Made by a program: the position numbers and the translations under genes | The notes under the pieces: model-generated | Told to the model about the DNA's origin: nothing | Seen by the model: only the letters and a program-made list of their open reading frames with translations | Databases searched by the model: none | From: Phorcus lineatus | Taxonomy: Eukaryota > Mollusca > Gastropoda > Trochida > Trochidae | Assembly: GCA_921293015.1 (NCBI GenBank) | Contig: OV121090.1 | Coordinates: 24,008,304 to 24,072,303, forward strand | DNA: 64,000 nt | Reading direction: 5' to 3' | In this document: positions 34,101 to 47,194 of the stretch, in pieces | How the letters are laid out: every line of letters begins with the position of its first letter | How positions within the stretch are numbered: position 1 is the first letter of the stretch

Positions 34101-36616
34101 TCTTTGAGATGTTAGTTTACCATAACAACCAGGGCCTAGATTTTCGAAGTTCTCTTAGTGCTAAGATAGTCGTAAGCCAATGCAGGCAATCACCACTGTA
34201 AACATCACATTATATTATGCTTACGTAATACAGCAACTTTATGAGCTTTTATTACCAACGAGGGCAATCATAACGGGTTCATATTTTTCATACGATGCCC
34301 AAATATCACTTTTTCATTGTATTGTCACGTCAAAAACATTGCTTTAACGTCACACTTCGTCTATGACATTGTGTTCTAAATGCGCCTATGCCTATGCTTT
34401 GATGTTGATTTTGATTAATTTCTTTGATTTCTCGATTCGGTAATAAACAGAATATCATATTCGTCCCAATGACATACTATGTTTTCGACACTCTTGCCAT
34501 CAGTAATATTAAGCACGCGTGTCGTAAACATGGTATTTCAAGGGCACTCATATGATATCCTCTTTATATTACTCGCCAATGTAAGACATGCAGTTAACTA
34601 TATTATTGATAATTTCACATTGATCTTTCGTAATACTGCTTCGGGTATAACGTGACGATACAGTGTTAGTGTCACTGTCATAAGGGCAGCCGAATCCCGC
34701 AAAAATACTTTTTATTCATGTTCAAATATTTAGCGAGTAATAAAGACAAACTTCCTTCCTTTTTTTTATCAAAATCGTGAATGACTTCATATCAAACTTT
34801 CTTTCGCTCGGTTAACACTAAATCATTATCACATTTGATGAAAACAATTGAATGGAAGGTGGTTGAGTGTTTACATTTAATGAGATTCCTGTATACAAAT
34901 TGGTAAGTCGTCATGGCATTTCTTACTCTAGCATTTTTTCATTCAGAGGATGAAAACAAGTGTCCGGCTGAAACATCGCTGAAGTGTGGAAACGAGCGCT
35001 GCGTCAGCGAGAATCTTCGGTGCAACGGCAGGAACAACTGTGGAAACGACGCTGACGAGGATGATTGTGGTCAGTGGCTCGTACCTGTCATCATAACGCT
35101 CATCATCTTGGCGGTGTTGGGTATCATCTTTTGTATCGTCTACCTGTGCATGATATCAAAGAAGAAACGCCAGCAAGGCAGGGTGGTGAGAGTTATTTAT
35201 TATTATATGTCGAGACTCATTCAGAAGTGCAAGTCATTGACTAATAGATGTATATATGTAAATTGACTTGTATTAGGATATTTTCTACAAAGAGAGATAC
35301 AGGCCAGACAGTTTGTTGTTGTCTTTAAGGTATAAGTCGTGAAAGCGCGACCATTCATTCGGCAATTGTACATGTGGATCATTCTTAAAACAGTATAAAT
35401 CCGTCAGATATAATAATGAATTTTTTATCGTTTCCATCTGTTCGACTGACCTACAGCAAGTGTTTCACCTGAGCCTGGGATTTGGAAAGACTCCTTTGAT
35501 AATCGGCCATTTTTGAGTTTATAGTCATTTTCAGAATTTTTTTAATGGGTTACTCCCCTATGTGGCAATAGTAAAATTTCTAATTTCAATGGGCCATTTT
35601 TTCATCCAATGTGCAAATGGCCAATTGCCCCAACCTTTCCCAATCCACGCCGACTATTAAAACTTTCATCATTTTTCCCTTTGAATTTGAACCCCTTTTA
35701 ATACTTTGAGCTAGGGATATGGATTCACGTAGCTAAACCAAACTTTGTACGTTTTTAATCACAATCTTTGATTAAAAAATAATGTTTTCTTTTTCTTGTT
35801 CCTCTTTGTGTCCATTATGATATGTGATACTTTCAGTTGAACCAAGCCCGAGTTCCATCCCCGCACCCTGCCGCTGTTACTTACCACATCCGACCAGAGC
35901 AACAGCAAGGGACCCCACCCGCCTCTCAACCCAACCAATCTGTGTATATCCACCAGGCCCCGGGTGTTTATGTACCCGGCCAGTATCCGCCAAGTCCGCC
36001 TCAAACTACAAGATACCCTGGAAAACAGAGTGTTCAGTCTACAGGACATCCAACTCAATGTCGTGAACAGTCTGGACCTATACCAGTTTATCAATATCCC
36101 CCGGCACCAACAGCAGGATTCCAGCCGCAGTCGTCTGGGTATAACAGTCTTCCTGGACAAGTGCCTGGATACCAAGTACCTCAAGGACAATCATCGCCTG
36201 TTTACCAAGCATCTCCAAGAATACCACCACCTGGTTACCAGACATCTCCAGGAATACCACCACCTGGTTACCAAGCATCTCCAGGAATACCACCACCTGG
36301 TTACCAAGCATCTCCAGGAATACCACCGCCTGGTTACCAAACATCTCAAGGCCTCCAATCCCCTGGGTATCAACCATCACCAGGAATACCACCGCCTGGT
36401 TACCAGACATCTCCAGGACAACCATCACCTGGTTACCAAGCATCACCTGGACAATCGTTATCTGGTTACCAAGCATCACCTGGACAATCGTTATCCGGTT
36501 ACCAAGCATCACCTGGACAATCGTTATCTGGTTATCAAACATCGCCTGGACACTCTCCCTCTGGTCATCGTCAGCAAACTCCTGGCTACAACGTGATACC
36601 CGGGGGTTCACCATAG
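31049..36616 (+). CDS. CUB-LDLa single-pass membrane receptor with PPGY-repeat tail
   Basis: Five exons whose phases all agree: 31049-31127, 31630-31854, 33713-33862, 34947-35185 and 35837-36616; 1473 nt, 490 residues. Residues 1-21 look like a signal peptide (cleavage after VGA). Residues ~30-150 form a CUB domain with Cys86 and Cys108 (the C3-C4 pair; C1-C2 absent). Residues 157-192 form an LDL-receptor class A module with six cysteines (157, 165, 170, 177, 183, 192). Residues 195-221 are a transmembrane helix followed by SKKKRQQGR. Residues 232-490 are a proline/glutamine/tyrosine-rich cytoplasmic tail with eleven 11-residue repeats. Order and topology resemble LRP3/LRP12 or NETO-type proteins but with only one CUB and one LDLa. 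The extracellular part probably binds a ligand or partner. The tail's PPxY motifs suggest WW-domain partners such as NEDD4-family ligases. Expression was not tested. Confidence 0.85.
31630..31854 (+). CDS. Receptor exon 2: first half of CUB domain
   Basis: Acceptor CTTTACAG, donor GTTAGG, phase 1 on both sides. It carries GHRISLRMES and GCDAYVSIYN, the strand and cysteine pattern (C-x-x-Y-V-x-I-Y) of CUB domains. Confidence 0.85.
32110..32562. mobile_element. 0.45-kb MITE, copy 1 (in receptor intron 2)
   Basis: Left end TCTCTCCCAACAGAGGTAGC; right end CTGTTGGGAGAGA preceded by an 8-bp insert and GACGGAGCTACCTCTAG, an inverted repeat of the left. A second copy at 53646-54125 shares the ends and much of the interior, including CGTCGCTGATTG and GATTGCATCCAATCAG. 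No transposase. The apparent 73-codon frame inside belongs to the repeat. Confidence 0.8.
33400..33535. repeat. Dispersed copy of the 28.7-29.2 kb repeat
   Basis: CACAGCGTCGCCAAATCTTTAA, AGTGGTCGAGGAGTTTGTACAC and TTTCAGCTATCAAGATG align with the repeated unit at 28860-29060. Confidence 0.55.
33713..33862 (+). CDS. Receptor exon 3: second half of CUB domain
   Basis: Acceptor TTTTTTAG, donor GTATGT, phase 1 on both sides. It encodes NLCRESDYEEEYISSNNTMVI and ends in FEFTITSFYQ, the C4 cysteine and the last strands of a CUB domain. NNT gives one possible N-glycosylation site. Confidence 0.85.
33863..34946 (+). other. Intron 3
   Basis: 1084 bp, AT-rich. No further frame or repeat recognised. 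Confidence 0.7.
34947..35185 (+). CDS. Receptor exon 4: LDLa module and transmembrane helix
   Basis: Acceptor CATTCAG, donor GTGAGA. Six-cysteine LDLa (KCPAE, KCGNERC, LRCNGRNNC, EDDC) is followed by WLVPVIITLIILAVLGII and a basic stop-transfer SKKKRQQGR. It ends in phase 0. If the intron is retained, translation would run 27 more codons to TGA at 35264, giving a form with almost no tail. Confidence 0.92.
35186..35836 (+). other. Intron 4
   Basis: 651 bp between donor GTGAGA and acceptor TACTTTCAG. It includes the in-frame stop of a possible retained-intron isoform. Confidence 0.75.
35837..36616 (+). CDS. Receptor exon 5: proline-rich cytoplasmic tail
   Basis: After acceptor CTTTCAG the frame opens LNQARVPSP in phase 0 and ends at TAG 36614. 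The first ~120 residues are P/Q/Y rich (GVYVPGQYPPSPPQ). From about residue 353 of the protein a unit of the GYQASPGIPPP type repeats eleven times (33-bp period). Five junctions read PPPGY, i.e. PPxY. The later units change to GQSLS, losing the motif. The shorter frames on other strands and frames here come from the 33-bp repeat. Confidence 0.88.
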   Translation: MNQARVPSPHPAAVTYHIRPEQQQGTPPASQPNQSVYIHQAPGVYVPGQYPPSPPQTTRYPGKQSVQSTGHPTQCREQSGPIPVYQYPPAPTAGFQPQSSGYNSLPGQVPGYQVPQGQSSPVYQASPRIPPPGYQTSPGIPPPGYQASPGIPPPGYQASPGIPPPGYQTSQGLQSPGYQPSPGIPPPGYQTSPGQPSPGYQASPGQSLSGYQASPGQSLSGYQASPGQSLSGYQTSPGHSPSGHRQQTPGYNVIPGGSP

Positions 36617-37200
36617 TCAAACTACGAGTCAAAGGGAAACAACTCCGAGTGCTCCACCCCCAGGACATTGAAGGCTACACGTTTGCTCCCACATTCGACA
36701 GCCGAACAAGAGCTCAAAGGGGGAAAGTGACTGGAAAGTCACCTGCCGATCAACAATAGCTTTCCTGCTCTCCCTAGGAAGATTGTACACTTAGAACATT
36801 AAAAAAGTGTCACGATCTTATAAGCAAATCTAAACATCCTTTCTTTCGGTGACCATGAAATGAAATATGTTGTTAATTTCATTTTTATTGCATATGTGAT
36901 ACCACATGAACATTTACCGAATTGCAATACCAATAATCGCAATAACATATATACACGATATGTTCATATCGTATTTGTATCTCTGTTTCATACGGCAATA
37001 GATTTTATTACAGTAATAAATACAAATGCATACATTCAGTGGTCTGCATGTAAATTTCAAGCTGAAGCGCTCGTAAAATATTACGATACGACGTTCGCAT
37101 GTCACCGACTGTTCCGGGTCATAGCGATCAAATGAGGATGTTGTACGTTATAATAAAAATATTTCCAAGGGTGAAAATAAAGAAAACATTGAAAGATCCC
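36617..37200 (+). other. 3' untranslated region of the receptor gene
   Basis: No frame continues the protein. Candidate polyadenylation signals AATAAA lie at 37152-37157 and 37177-37182; an earlier ATTAAA occurs near 36799. The true end needs transcript data. Confidence 0.5.
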
Positions 37201-37608
37201 AAAGGTGTTATGAAAAATGTTCTTATTGAATGATTTTGTTTAGAAGAAATTTCAGGTTGGTGGGAAAGTACCCATAGTAAAGAACTATCATCAAATACGT
37301 CTTGACCAATCGCAGTGTTGTTAGGAGTAGCAGTAAAGGTTCCGGGGTCCTACAGGATTTCTAGTGTGCGTATTGATCAAACCATTAAAAAGCATTTCAG
37401 TACACAGCTGATCCCCCCCGTTGCATGGTTCTCACTCTAGAGAAAAAAGCATTGTTCTTTGATACATGTAGTATTCTTTTATAAAATTTGCAGTAGTTAC
37501 TCTTAGTATTAACCTCGTGCAGAGTAATTTGAGAATAAAAATTTTCAAATCTATATGTACGATAAATTTGTTAAACATGCAAGGCTAATAGGAAATTACA
37601 ACAGTGAA

Positions 37609-37653
37609 AGGTGAATTTAATGCAGACGAACTTTATTCAGATTAAATTCACCT
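37609..37653. repeat. Hairpin with 13-bp perfect arms
   Basis: AGGTGAATTTAAT at 37609 and ATTAAATTCACCT at 37641 with a 19-base loop. Weaker matching continues outward. Function unknown. Confidence 0.8.
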
Positions 37654-37659
37654 ATTTCA

Positions 37660-40600
37660 GTGAATATATTAAGCCACGTTTCTTTATGACATGTATATTG
37701 ATTTATGATGTCTTTAAGGTTCTAAAGCGAGTACTTATGTACATATATGTGTAGATATAGAAGGTATTTAGTAGAGCGTACTTAAATACTTTACAAATCC
37801 AGTAATAGAAATAATGAGAAACTCGAAATCAGGATTATAATAAATTCGATTATATGACATGATAACGTATTACCTTGATCGTAACAAACAAACATAAATG
37901 ATTGATCAACACAATGGTAAAAGAAAGCTTTCGAAAGAAATCATCTTTATTTCTGATAGACTTGTATCATTCTAAAGCAAATTTAGAAAACAAGAGAAGT
38001 CTACAATTTTCTTTGGCAAAAATGATGAGAATTTCACAACGTCGTTACTTCTGTAACTTTTAAATGTCAATCGAACAAATTAGAAGTAACTTTTTTTCTA
38101 CTCGGAATAAAGAAAAGCATTTCCTCGCTGGCAGTTTTTCTTTAATATTTCGAGTTACCTCCCTTCCAACGGCTACACAGACAGGCAGGCACTTCACAAA
38201 CCTGCATGTTCCTTCTTTTTCTTAAAAAACCTCCATGATGCGTTTTTGCAGTACCCTATTGAAATAATGCAGATTTAGTTAAGATTATCTTATACGATTC
38301 GTCTTAGGCCTCTTTTTGGTAAGTTATAATCGATTTTCGTTGAGATTTTTACCCTTATAACAAAAGACCTTGACTTGGCTCCCAGACTAACGGTACAATA
38401 CCTTTCCTTAAATTCAACTTTAATCAAGGGCAAATTTCAAGCCACAACATTTTATTTTATTTTCTTAAACTTCGTTTACTTGCATTTTTGACTGGAACCT
38501 TTAGAGAGCCGTATCTATCGGCTACGGTCCGCGTACGAAGGCATGGAAAAGCTGGCGGTACTTAATGTTTGTTCCACTACCCACTTATATCCTATTCCAG
38601 TAAACATGACATGAAATATATTTTCGAAGGCCACGGTGTAAATATTATACGTCTGTTTACGCGATTATTAAAGCGATACCTTCATTTTATAATAGTAATT
38701 ATATACAAATAAAAATCAATAATTTCTTGTAATTTTCGTTGTAACTGAAATCAGTTCATTACATAGAGAATCGATCAACGTGACGTTTCAGGGAGGATCT
38801 TTCATATTTTCTAATGAGCAAAGGATACTACGACGCATGGTTATTCTTAACGTGATAATTAAGACTGGAAAGAAATGAAAAACTCGTGCGTCATAAATCA
38901 TTATTATATTTATATGCGGAATTCCGAACAATACTGGCCATGACAATTTCAGCCGAGACATTAAATACGAAAGCAAATGGTTATATCTGTTCTTTCAAAA
39001 ACGGTAGTTTTTCGCCCTTGGTAAATGTTTTAAAGATGTCTTGTTAATTGTTTTGGAAATGTAAATTCTATTGTGAGCTTTGCAGAACAGCGTCAACAGT
39101 GGCAGAAAGTTTGCTTCTCGTAGATGATTAGTGGAGTTCACTGAACTTACGCTTTACAGTGTTAATTTTGTTTACTGACTGCCTTCTTGGGCCATTGTTA
39201 CATGTATGTCTCCGTAAAGCCTGTGTCTGCATTTATAAACCTCCAGTGACGTCACTCCATTGTTATAGCGGGACACTATTTTACGTAATTTCCCTCAAAC
39301 CTGATTCAATCACGCTCCCCAGGGCAATGTCCCTCAAAACCGGGCAATAATTCCTGCTGTCCCGGGAAACTATCTTAATTATTTTCCAATGATATTATTG
39401 TTTATTTTGTTGAAGTCAAAGTGTAGACTTAATATTACTTCTGAAAAATAACCCATGTTTTAAGGTTAAATAAGGCTAAGAATATATTTTTATCATTCTT
39501 AAATCTAGGGTTTTTTAATCGATTTTAAGTGTAAATCACGCGAGTCAACATATATGTACCACCGCAGGTAAATGCTTCCTGCACGTGCAACGCATACCAA
39601 GGCTAACGCGGCTGAGTTCGAGCGATTTATTTCAAAACCGGCTCTCAATTAGTTTTCATTACTGTGTCCATCACTTAATATTTTAGTACAAAATTGTTTT
39701 CCCGCTGTTTCTGTCGGTTTATAAGTTGGATAAAGCATGAACTGTGGGCATTATTGAAAAGTAAGCCCTCTTCCCTCGGGCGTCGGGCATACTTTTCATT
39801 AATGCCATACGGGTCATGTATTACCCTACACTTAAATAACACAGGATATTCATTTCTTAATGGCAAAAACAAACGTTACCAGTCTGTTAACACCAAGTAA
39901 AAGGTAGCTTGCAAATAGCTATTATCACATCGGCCAAACGTACGTCAAACAAAGTGTAAATTGTATGTTACCCGAACCAAATCAAAGATGATTTGTACAA
40001 ATTGCAATTTGCATGAATTAAACTTAAAAACAGGTGAGAAACAGTGCTTTATTACAGCTATTCTTTTATATCTATAAGAAATAATTACAACTGGATTACA
40101 GCATTCGTTGATACCTTAGGAAATATCTCCTAGTAACACTTTGACACTTGGGGGGTTACCCTAGTGGCAAAATTTTGCTCTACAAACTAGCTTCTGAGTT
40201 TCAGCCATTGAAAACACTTCCTGCATTGGAGTCTTGTTTGCTGTGACCGAGGCCTTGAGATGTCCAATAAAAAAAATTCAAATTAACGAACAATGAAAAC
40301 TTGACCAAGAGCTTTGCAACCAATGTCTTTAGATATGGTGTTACTGATTGCACAACTTTATTACACACGATCGGGCTTCTCAATCGCTGAAATTATCAGA
40401 GGTTGGCTTAGATGTTTATGAATTGAGCTATGAGTGGGGATACAATGGTAAACATTGAAATGGAGATTATGGTAATGTTTCTGTGAAATTGAGGTCACAG
40501 TTGGTACGCCTTTAAATCTTTTAAGTATTCACTTCTTTGAAAAGAAAGCGTTAATGTTGGTTATATCCTTTTGACATTTTCCTTCCCAATCATTCTACAG

Positions 40601-43600
40601 AACATAGGGCAATATTGCTTACTCTGCCTATAACTAAAATTTCAAAGTCAAAGTCATTTTTTCTTACACCAAATGAGCTACATGACTAAATAACATTACA
40701 TAATATGAAATTATTGGATGACTGCATATAGAAAACTCTTCAGTTTCGGCCAAAAAATCAGTATGATTCGATGAAACACAATACGCTAACGGCTACATTA
40801 CGTAAATCACTCACATCCAGCGTGACTTATGCATGGACAGCCGAGGACAAATTACGCTCAACTACCAATATATTGCATAAAACGTAATTACTTTTTATAT
40901 AATGTTATAAAAATAACTTTCAGGAGACCAATTTTCAATTTCGTTCTATCTTAATAACAGGGACTGTAATCAATCACGAATGTAAATGGATATAATCGAT
41001 TTCCTTGTATTTGCTTTCATCCTACTTACATACTAAAAATAGACAAGGCAACAGATTGGTCGTGTAACTCGTGTTGTCCGAAATAGACATTGGTACCGTA
41101 CACAAAAATAAAATGTTTTGAGTTGCGTTAAAGAAAATACGGTTTCATAATTAAACATGTACTTTTTATAATAGAGGTGGTGTACATGTTGAGAGGGGAT
41201 TTGATACATATTTATTTAATTTAGTTTTTGTATATACAGTAGTATGAGGTTACCACATATTCACGATTTCAAAAAAATTAATGAAATATACATCTAAAAT
41301 ACATGAATAAGTTTTACGGTAAGTTGAAGTTTAGTTTCGTAATTTACATCAATTAGATTCATTGTTAATGATCATACACTGATAGAGGTTAATTAAGTTC
41401 AAAATCCTTTGTGACTTTGATGGGATTCTTTTAGAAGAAATTGAGAATACATTATAGATTATCTTAACTCTTCATGCTCATTCTGTTAAAAGTGCATAAC
41501 CGTACTTACGTTGTGTCCTGATTGTGATATAGCTTTCATTCACAATTCAACCGGAGTAATTGTCACCCTCGTGGATATTCCTGACGAAAAGTTATTTTAG
41601 TAATAGAGTGTACAGAAACAGAACAATTAGTCCTACCTGACCTAGGATTTTATACCCTTCTTTAATCTTATTGAATCTTCGGAGACTCATATTCCAAAAG
41701 ATCATCAAAACTAAACATTCTCTTTTAATCTTTAATGATGTTAACAATCAACTCAGTTCAAATTCTGAGGAACGTCACGAGGCCCCGATAAGAAGATATC
41801 GTTGACAGATAAATATAAGTTCAGTGGGGAATGGATGCCGTAGTATAAAAAATAAACTGGGACAGACAGACACTTGTGTCTTAACGTCTCTAGCTCTTAT
41901 ATGTAGAACAAGAAATAAAATTACATAAATAATAAAACATAGGTTAAAAAGAGAACAGAATCGTTCAATATTTGTTATTAAGACATATACATGATAAACC
42001 TAAAATCAACAAAAAGGCACTTGAGCCAGTTCTTATGAAATTTTATTTCTTAAGTTTTCCCCAATAAGTATAAGCTTATCCAATATGTATTTACTTCAGA
42101 GGGTAAAACATGTAATTGTAACATGTAACATGTAAAAAACCCAATTATTCGTTATGAAGGAAGAAAGTATCATATAACAAGCCAAAAATGCATGCAGCCA
42201 TTTTAAGGTAAACATCTCGAAATCCATTGAATTATGGAAATTAATCTGCATAGCTAAATCGAACTTGGTTATTTCGTTGAAGGATTTCTTTTATTAGAAA
42301 AAGGTTATCATGCAATGGTAACATTTGTACACATTGCCTTATCGTAAGAACACATTATAAAAATAAAATAGGATACATGCTTTAGTGCCTATAAAGGGGC
42401 AGTAATACGTATTTAAGTATAGAACTGATCTCACGAAAGTACTATGTTTGATTGAGCTACGCAAATCCATTTCTCTACTTTAAATGATCAAAAGATGTCC
42501 ATTAAAAATTGCCGCCAGTGGTGTTTGCTTATTACCAGATTTTTCTCAATGGCAACGGATGATCGGGTTACGTAAATAGATGTAGTGACCATTTGAAGAT
42601 AATACCATTGGCATCAATCATATTCTTACATGGCAAATTTGAATTAATAAATCTTTCAAAAAACGTGTTTCTGTTCCTTTAAGTAAAATATTTAAAAAGG
42701 ATGATTATCTAAAAAAATAGGCTCCTCCTTTCTGTAGAATCAAAAAGCAAGTTTGGAAAAATAACAAATGTTCCAGATTTTTGAGTCACAGGGTTTTGAA
42801 CGTCCACATCTCTATAAAGTGATTCAACCATTTTCGTTTAAACATCACCAAACCTCTTATTCCAGATGAGTTAAAACACGTCACGTATGAAATGTATACC
42901 AACGTCATCAACAGTGAAGAAAAAACATCGATACCATTGTTAAGTCTATAGTGTTTGCATGGGACGTACCGGCAATTAGCCTCAACCTACACCTGTTTAC
43001 GTGTGTTATCCAGTTTTATTAGGGATACGGAGAGTATTTATTTAAGAGATGTAAATCACCTAAATATTTGTACATCGTGTTTCTCTTGTTTTACACATGT
43101 TGGCTCTGGTCTGTGTCGTGACGTGCAATAAAGATGATGTGCCTTCCAGACAAAAACACGCGCCGTCCTTTCGCATGAATGGTCAGTACGTGCTGTGTAC
43201 GTGGGCATGTCATGGTCAAGGCTAAGATTTACGAGAAAATATTGATTTATGAATTCAGGAAACGAACGAAAGTATTTAAAGAAAATATATTTCATGTCAA
43301 AGAATGTTATAAATTTTGTTTTTAATTTTGTAAAAAAAAATAGTTAAAATGTTTATTTTGAATGTTACACGTGTCATGTTTTATATTTGTTAGCTATTTC
43401 GTGTTATGTATTCGTGAAATGAGATGAGTTACTAAGAGACTCTACCGTGAACGTAAACGGATATTTGTCCGGTGAAGTCGTGTTATATTCAGGCACACGG
43501 CATTATCTTGTTGTTACATGTATATGTTTAGATCGGGTGTTTTTAATTAACAGTCATTTTATGATCTTGGCGAATCATGTATATATGTTTAGATTGGATT

Positions 43601-45027
43601 TTTTTAAGTGAATAGTCATTATAACCTTCAATTGGATTGCAAAGCAAATTGAGTCTGAGTTATTCATACATCAATATATAAAAGAGTTGTTATTTCTGGT
43701 GGTTATAAATTTATGTTGTTTTGTAGCTGTTTACTGATTAACATATTTGAATTTGATTTGGAATTTACCAACAATTATTCTGTGTGGAGCTTTTGGGACA
43801 TAGAAATAGAAAATAACGATTTCTAAATGTATACTTTACTTAGATTGAGTACTCTTCTTCAAATCGAAGAAACTGTTCATAGGAATTTTACAAATTCAAT
43901 AAATGCATGGCGTTTACTTCGAATTTTCAAGGAAATACATGTGAAAAGATGTGGGAAGACGATATGTCTGATGTGGCTGAGGTCTGGAAGGCTGATACTA
44001 CGGGACGTCAACTCGACTTAAAATGACACATTCATTAGTAAGTCATATTATGATCCCAATATAAGAATGATACATTAATGTGATCACATCTTAACTCTGA
44101 TGATGAATTTAATGTAATGAAATTCAAAGTAATAATAATGAATAGGAGATAGATGAATTACGGTTAATTGAACAAAAGAAAATTAAAAAATCTGTTAAAC
44201 TGAATTAAATGCTAATTTGAAAAAAAAATATAAAACAGCAATGTAGTGGAGAAAGGTACAAAATGTCGTTTCCTTTGTTCATGGATGACTTTGAAATCTG
44301 AAATCAAAGGCGCAGCCTCTAGGCCTATAGCAGCACATGTGCAAAACAAAAGAGTGATCAAAAACAAAACGCGCAGATGTGCATTTCATATATCACCGAC
44401 ATGCACACAGAGCACTTAACCCGTAACGCCAATTACATTAACAAATACGCCAAGCACATCTACGTAACATATGGTACTGTACACTCCTGGAAGTGGTGCC
44501 AAAACAATCTTGACATAAACCGCCGTGAATGACGTCACATGTCAGCTGTGCCAGTACCTGTTGAAATAGACAACAGTTTGTGTCATAACAATATCTAGCA
44601 CTTCGCGCACTGGACTAGAGTGTACTCGGTGACTGTATGTTTGTAGGTATGTAAGTATGAATGTATACTCACAAAGGGGTAGCGAACATTTCCTTGGTGC
44701 AGAGTTACTAAGTACATATGATAGTCACTCGTACGTGTACCTTGCACTGACTGAACGATTGGAGGGCCATATGCATGCTTATGTTTAAACAGCGTCTTCT
44801 GATTTATGAATTTTTTTCAATAGATTTTGGAAAAATATAATATGAAGGAAATTTGCTACACGGATACTTTTCTTATTTTAATCACCTCAGATATCTAACT
44901 CCATCTCCGAATGAATCATATACGGTAAGAAATATGTTCGTAACGCAAAAGTGAAGGAATCCCAGACTTCTCAACGGCTACAGAAAATCATCGGATGCTC
45001 AGTTTCCAAATCAACTTTAATTGTAAC
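37660..45027. other. AT-rich non-coding stretch
   Basis: No gene recognised. Notable items are a GAGTTACCTCCC motif at 38152 after CGGAAT-like sequence reminiscent of the BEL LTR, and a ~60-bp imperfect duplication at about 43517 and 43577 (CATGTATATGTTTAGAT). The small frames show no conserved features. Confidence 0.55.
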
Positions 45028-45340
45028 TAAGGGTGCGCGGTATTATCGATATATCGGTATTTTGCAATACAAGAAGAACGTGATAGAACTTCTGAAATTA
45101 TCCAATATATCGGGTGATTCAAAATTACAAATTTCCATAAAAAATTGCAGGAACACAACTAGGCCGAATAAAAGGCGAACTAAATATATAAAACGTTCTG
45201 TTTTGGTCGCTACTATTTCTTCACGAGGACATTGTAATTCTATAATGTGAAAATTATCACTATATCGCAATGGATATCGCAATACGATTTTCTGTATCAC
45301 AATAAATCGTAATACGGATATGAGGAGCGATACCCATTCT
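45028..45340. mobile_element. Possible hAT-type MITE remnant
   Basis: It begins AGGGTGCGCGGTATTATCGA and ends GAGCGATACCC, with many ATATCG and CGATAT motifs between. This is the look of invertebrate non-autonomous hAT elements. The inverted ends are imperfect and no 8-bp duplication was found, so this is tentative. Confidence 0.3.
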
Positions 45341-47194
45341 TCATTGTAACTTATCAGGATTCTGGTTTTGAAACAAAGGAGGCGATGCACTTGTTACAGA
45401 GGATACAAGGGAAGAAACGATTTGAGACGCTTCAGTGGGGAGAGAATGGAGGAACAAACCTCAGTTTCAAACACTGAACGACATTAAGAGGTTTTGTTGA
45501 TCGATCTTTTAAAAAATATAAAATTACCTTGATCAAATGATATGTACATGGGTAAAAGCGAGTATACATGTCACAGGTAAACACGCAAAAACATCAACAA
45601 AACAACAACAAATAAACAAGCAGACAGATCTAGAGTCAGCTATAACATCCACCAAGAGGAAAAAATGTGAGACGGACAATGAATACAATGCCGTATTAAT
45701 GAACCACTCTGTGACACTTTTTTCTAATTTCTTAATTTTATGAGCTATGCCAATTGTGCCAAATTAAAAATTTCATTTAGATCAGTGTTTGTGTTTTCAA
45801 AGCCATGACAGCAGGACAGTAACGTTATCAGGGAATCACTCAATTCTCAAAATACTAAGAAGTTTAAAACCCACATGTACAACTTATGATTATTCTATAA
45901 ATGTATATAATCATTCATTGGGTCTTTTTCATTGGGATAACATATACAAATTAAGGAGTGTCCGAACACCCTCAAAATACCAGTTTATTTGTCCGGAGAT
46001 GTTCCAAAACATATAATTCATTATTTTATTAATGGGTGGGCCTATCAAAGGGCCTATCGTAAAAGTTGGTCATCATAGTTTGTCATCAAAATCGCCGACA
46101 GAGGCGCTACAGTCGCAGCCAGAAAACATGTGAACTGTGGCAAGGTCGGAATGTAGCTTGTATGACAACCATTGCCTTCTCACCTTGTGTAAATAAGTTC
46201 GTCAACTACAGCCTCTTCGTGCTTTTATTTAATCTTATTCAATTCATTGTGTCAGTTTGTCTGCATTATTTCTTTTACACATTGGCTTAAACTACGAATA
46301 CACCATATAACCTTTGTACAGAATACATGTATTTCAGTACTAAAGTTTTAAAAACATTTCTTTCAAGCCAGATAGTATCTTCAATTATGACAGCTGTAAA
46401 TGCCCGTGATTCTTTGATTTGTACTGTACTGTATGTTACTCACATAAGGTCGCTGCATCTAGCTGTGCTCTGGTACAACGCTATTCAGTACTGAACTGTA
46501 CCGCGAACTACACCGAGTTCACACCCAGTAGTGCCATTTCTCTCATTCTTATGTCACAGTGATATTTGCATGCAAGTCAACGGTGTGTATATTCACAAAT
46601 CTGCACTAACATAAGTACAGTTTATCGCAGTGCAAAACTTTCCTAATAGTCTCAAAAAAGCTCGTCCCACAAGAGTACTGAATTCATATATCTTTTTATA
46701 TCATTAAATATAACACGTATTACTTGCAATTTAATAACCTAGCATAGAACGGACAGAAATCACGGTCTTCTTGAAGCGGCCAGCTTTCGAAATTATCCCC
46801 CTCCTACCAAATTCCCCCCAAAGTTGACCGTAGTAATGATGCATACACTGGATTACCCAAAACCCCTTTTCAATAAATGAACCCCATCCCCACTTCCTAA
46901 GTTGCCACAGAGCATGGTGTTAAAGATTAGTTAAACAGTTCTGTTATCAATGGGCTGTCATAAGGATCATGCTGAATTGTCAATTTCAAATCTCTTTGAC
47001 TGACTGGTTCATTGGACAATACACTTCTCAGAATACACGAGATGCATGTGCGTTTTCCCCTTTAATAATCGAAAATCATGGAGCTTGCACGAGCAGTGTG
47101 TGCAATTGACCGGTATCGTTGACACTAGTTATGTAACCTTCAAACACTATCAACTCAAATTGTTTCTTCTATCTGCCCCAGATACATGATTCCA
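45341..47194. other. Non-coding stretch
   Basis: No gene recognised. A segment at about 46878-46920 (TTCAATAAATGAACC to TTGCCACAGAG) has a diverged second copy at 48812-48855. Confidence 0.5.

Noticed and set aside
35759..36668. Minus-strand and alternative-frame frames over receptor exon 5
   Set aside because: They arise from the 33-bp coding repeat; only the frame continuing the membrane segment is in phase.
42109..42136. ACATGTAAT/GTAACATGT palindromic stretch
   Set aside because: Short, AT-rich and explicable by composition.
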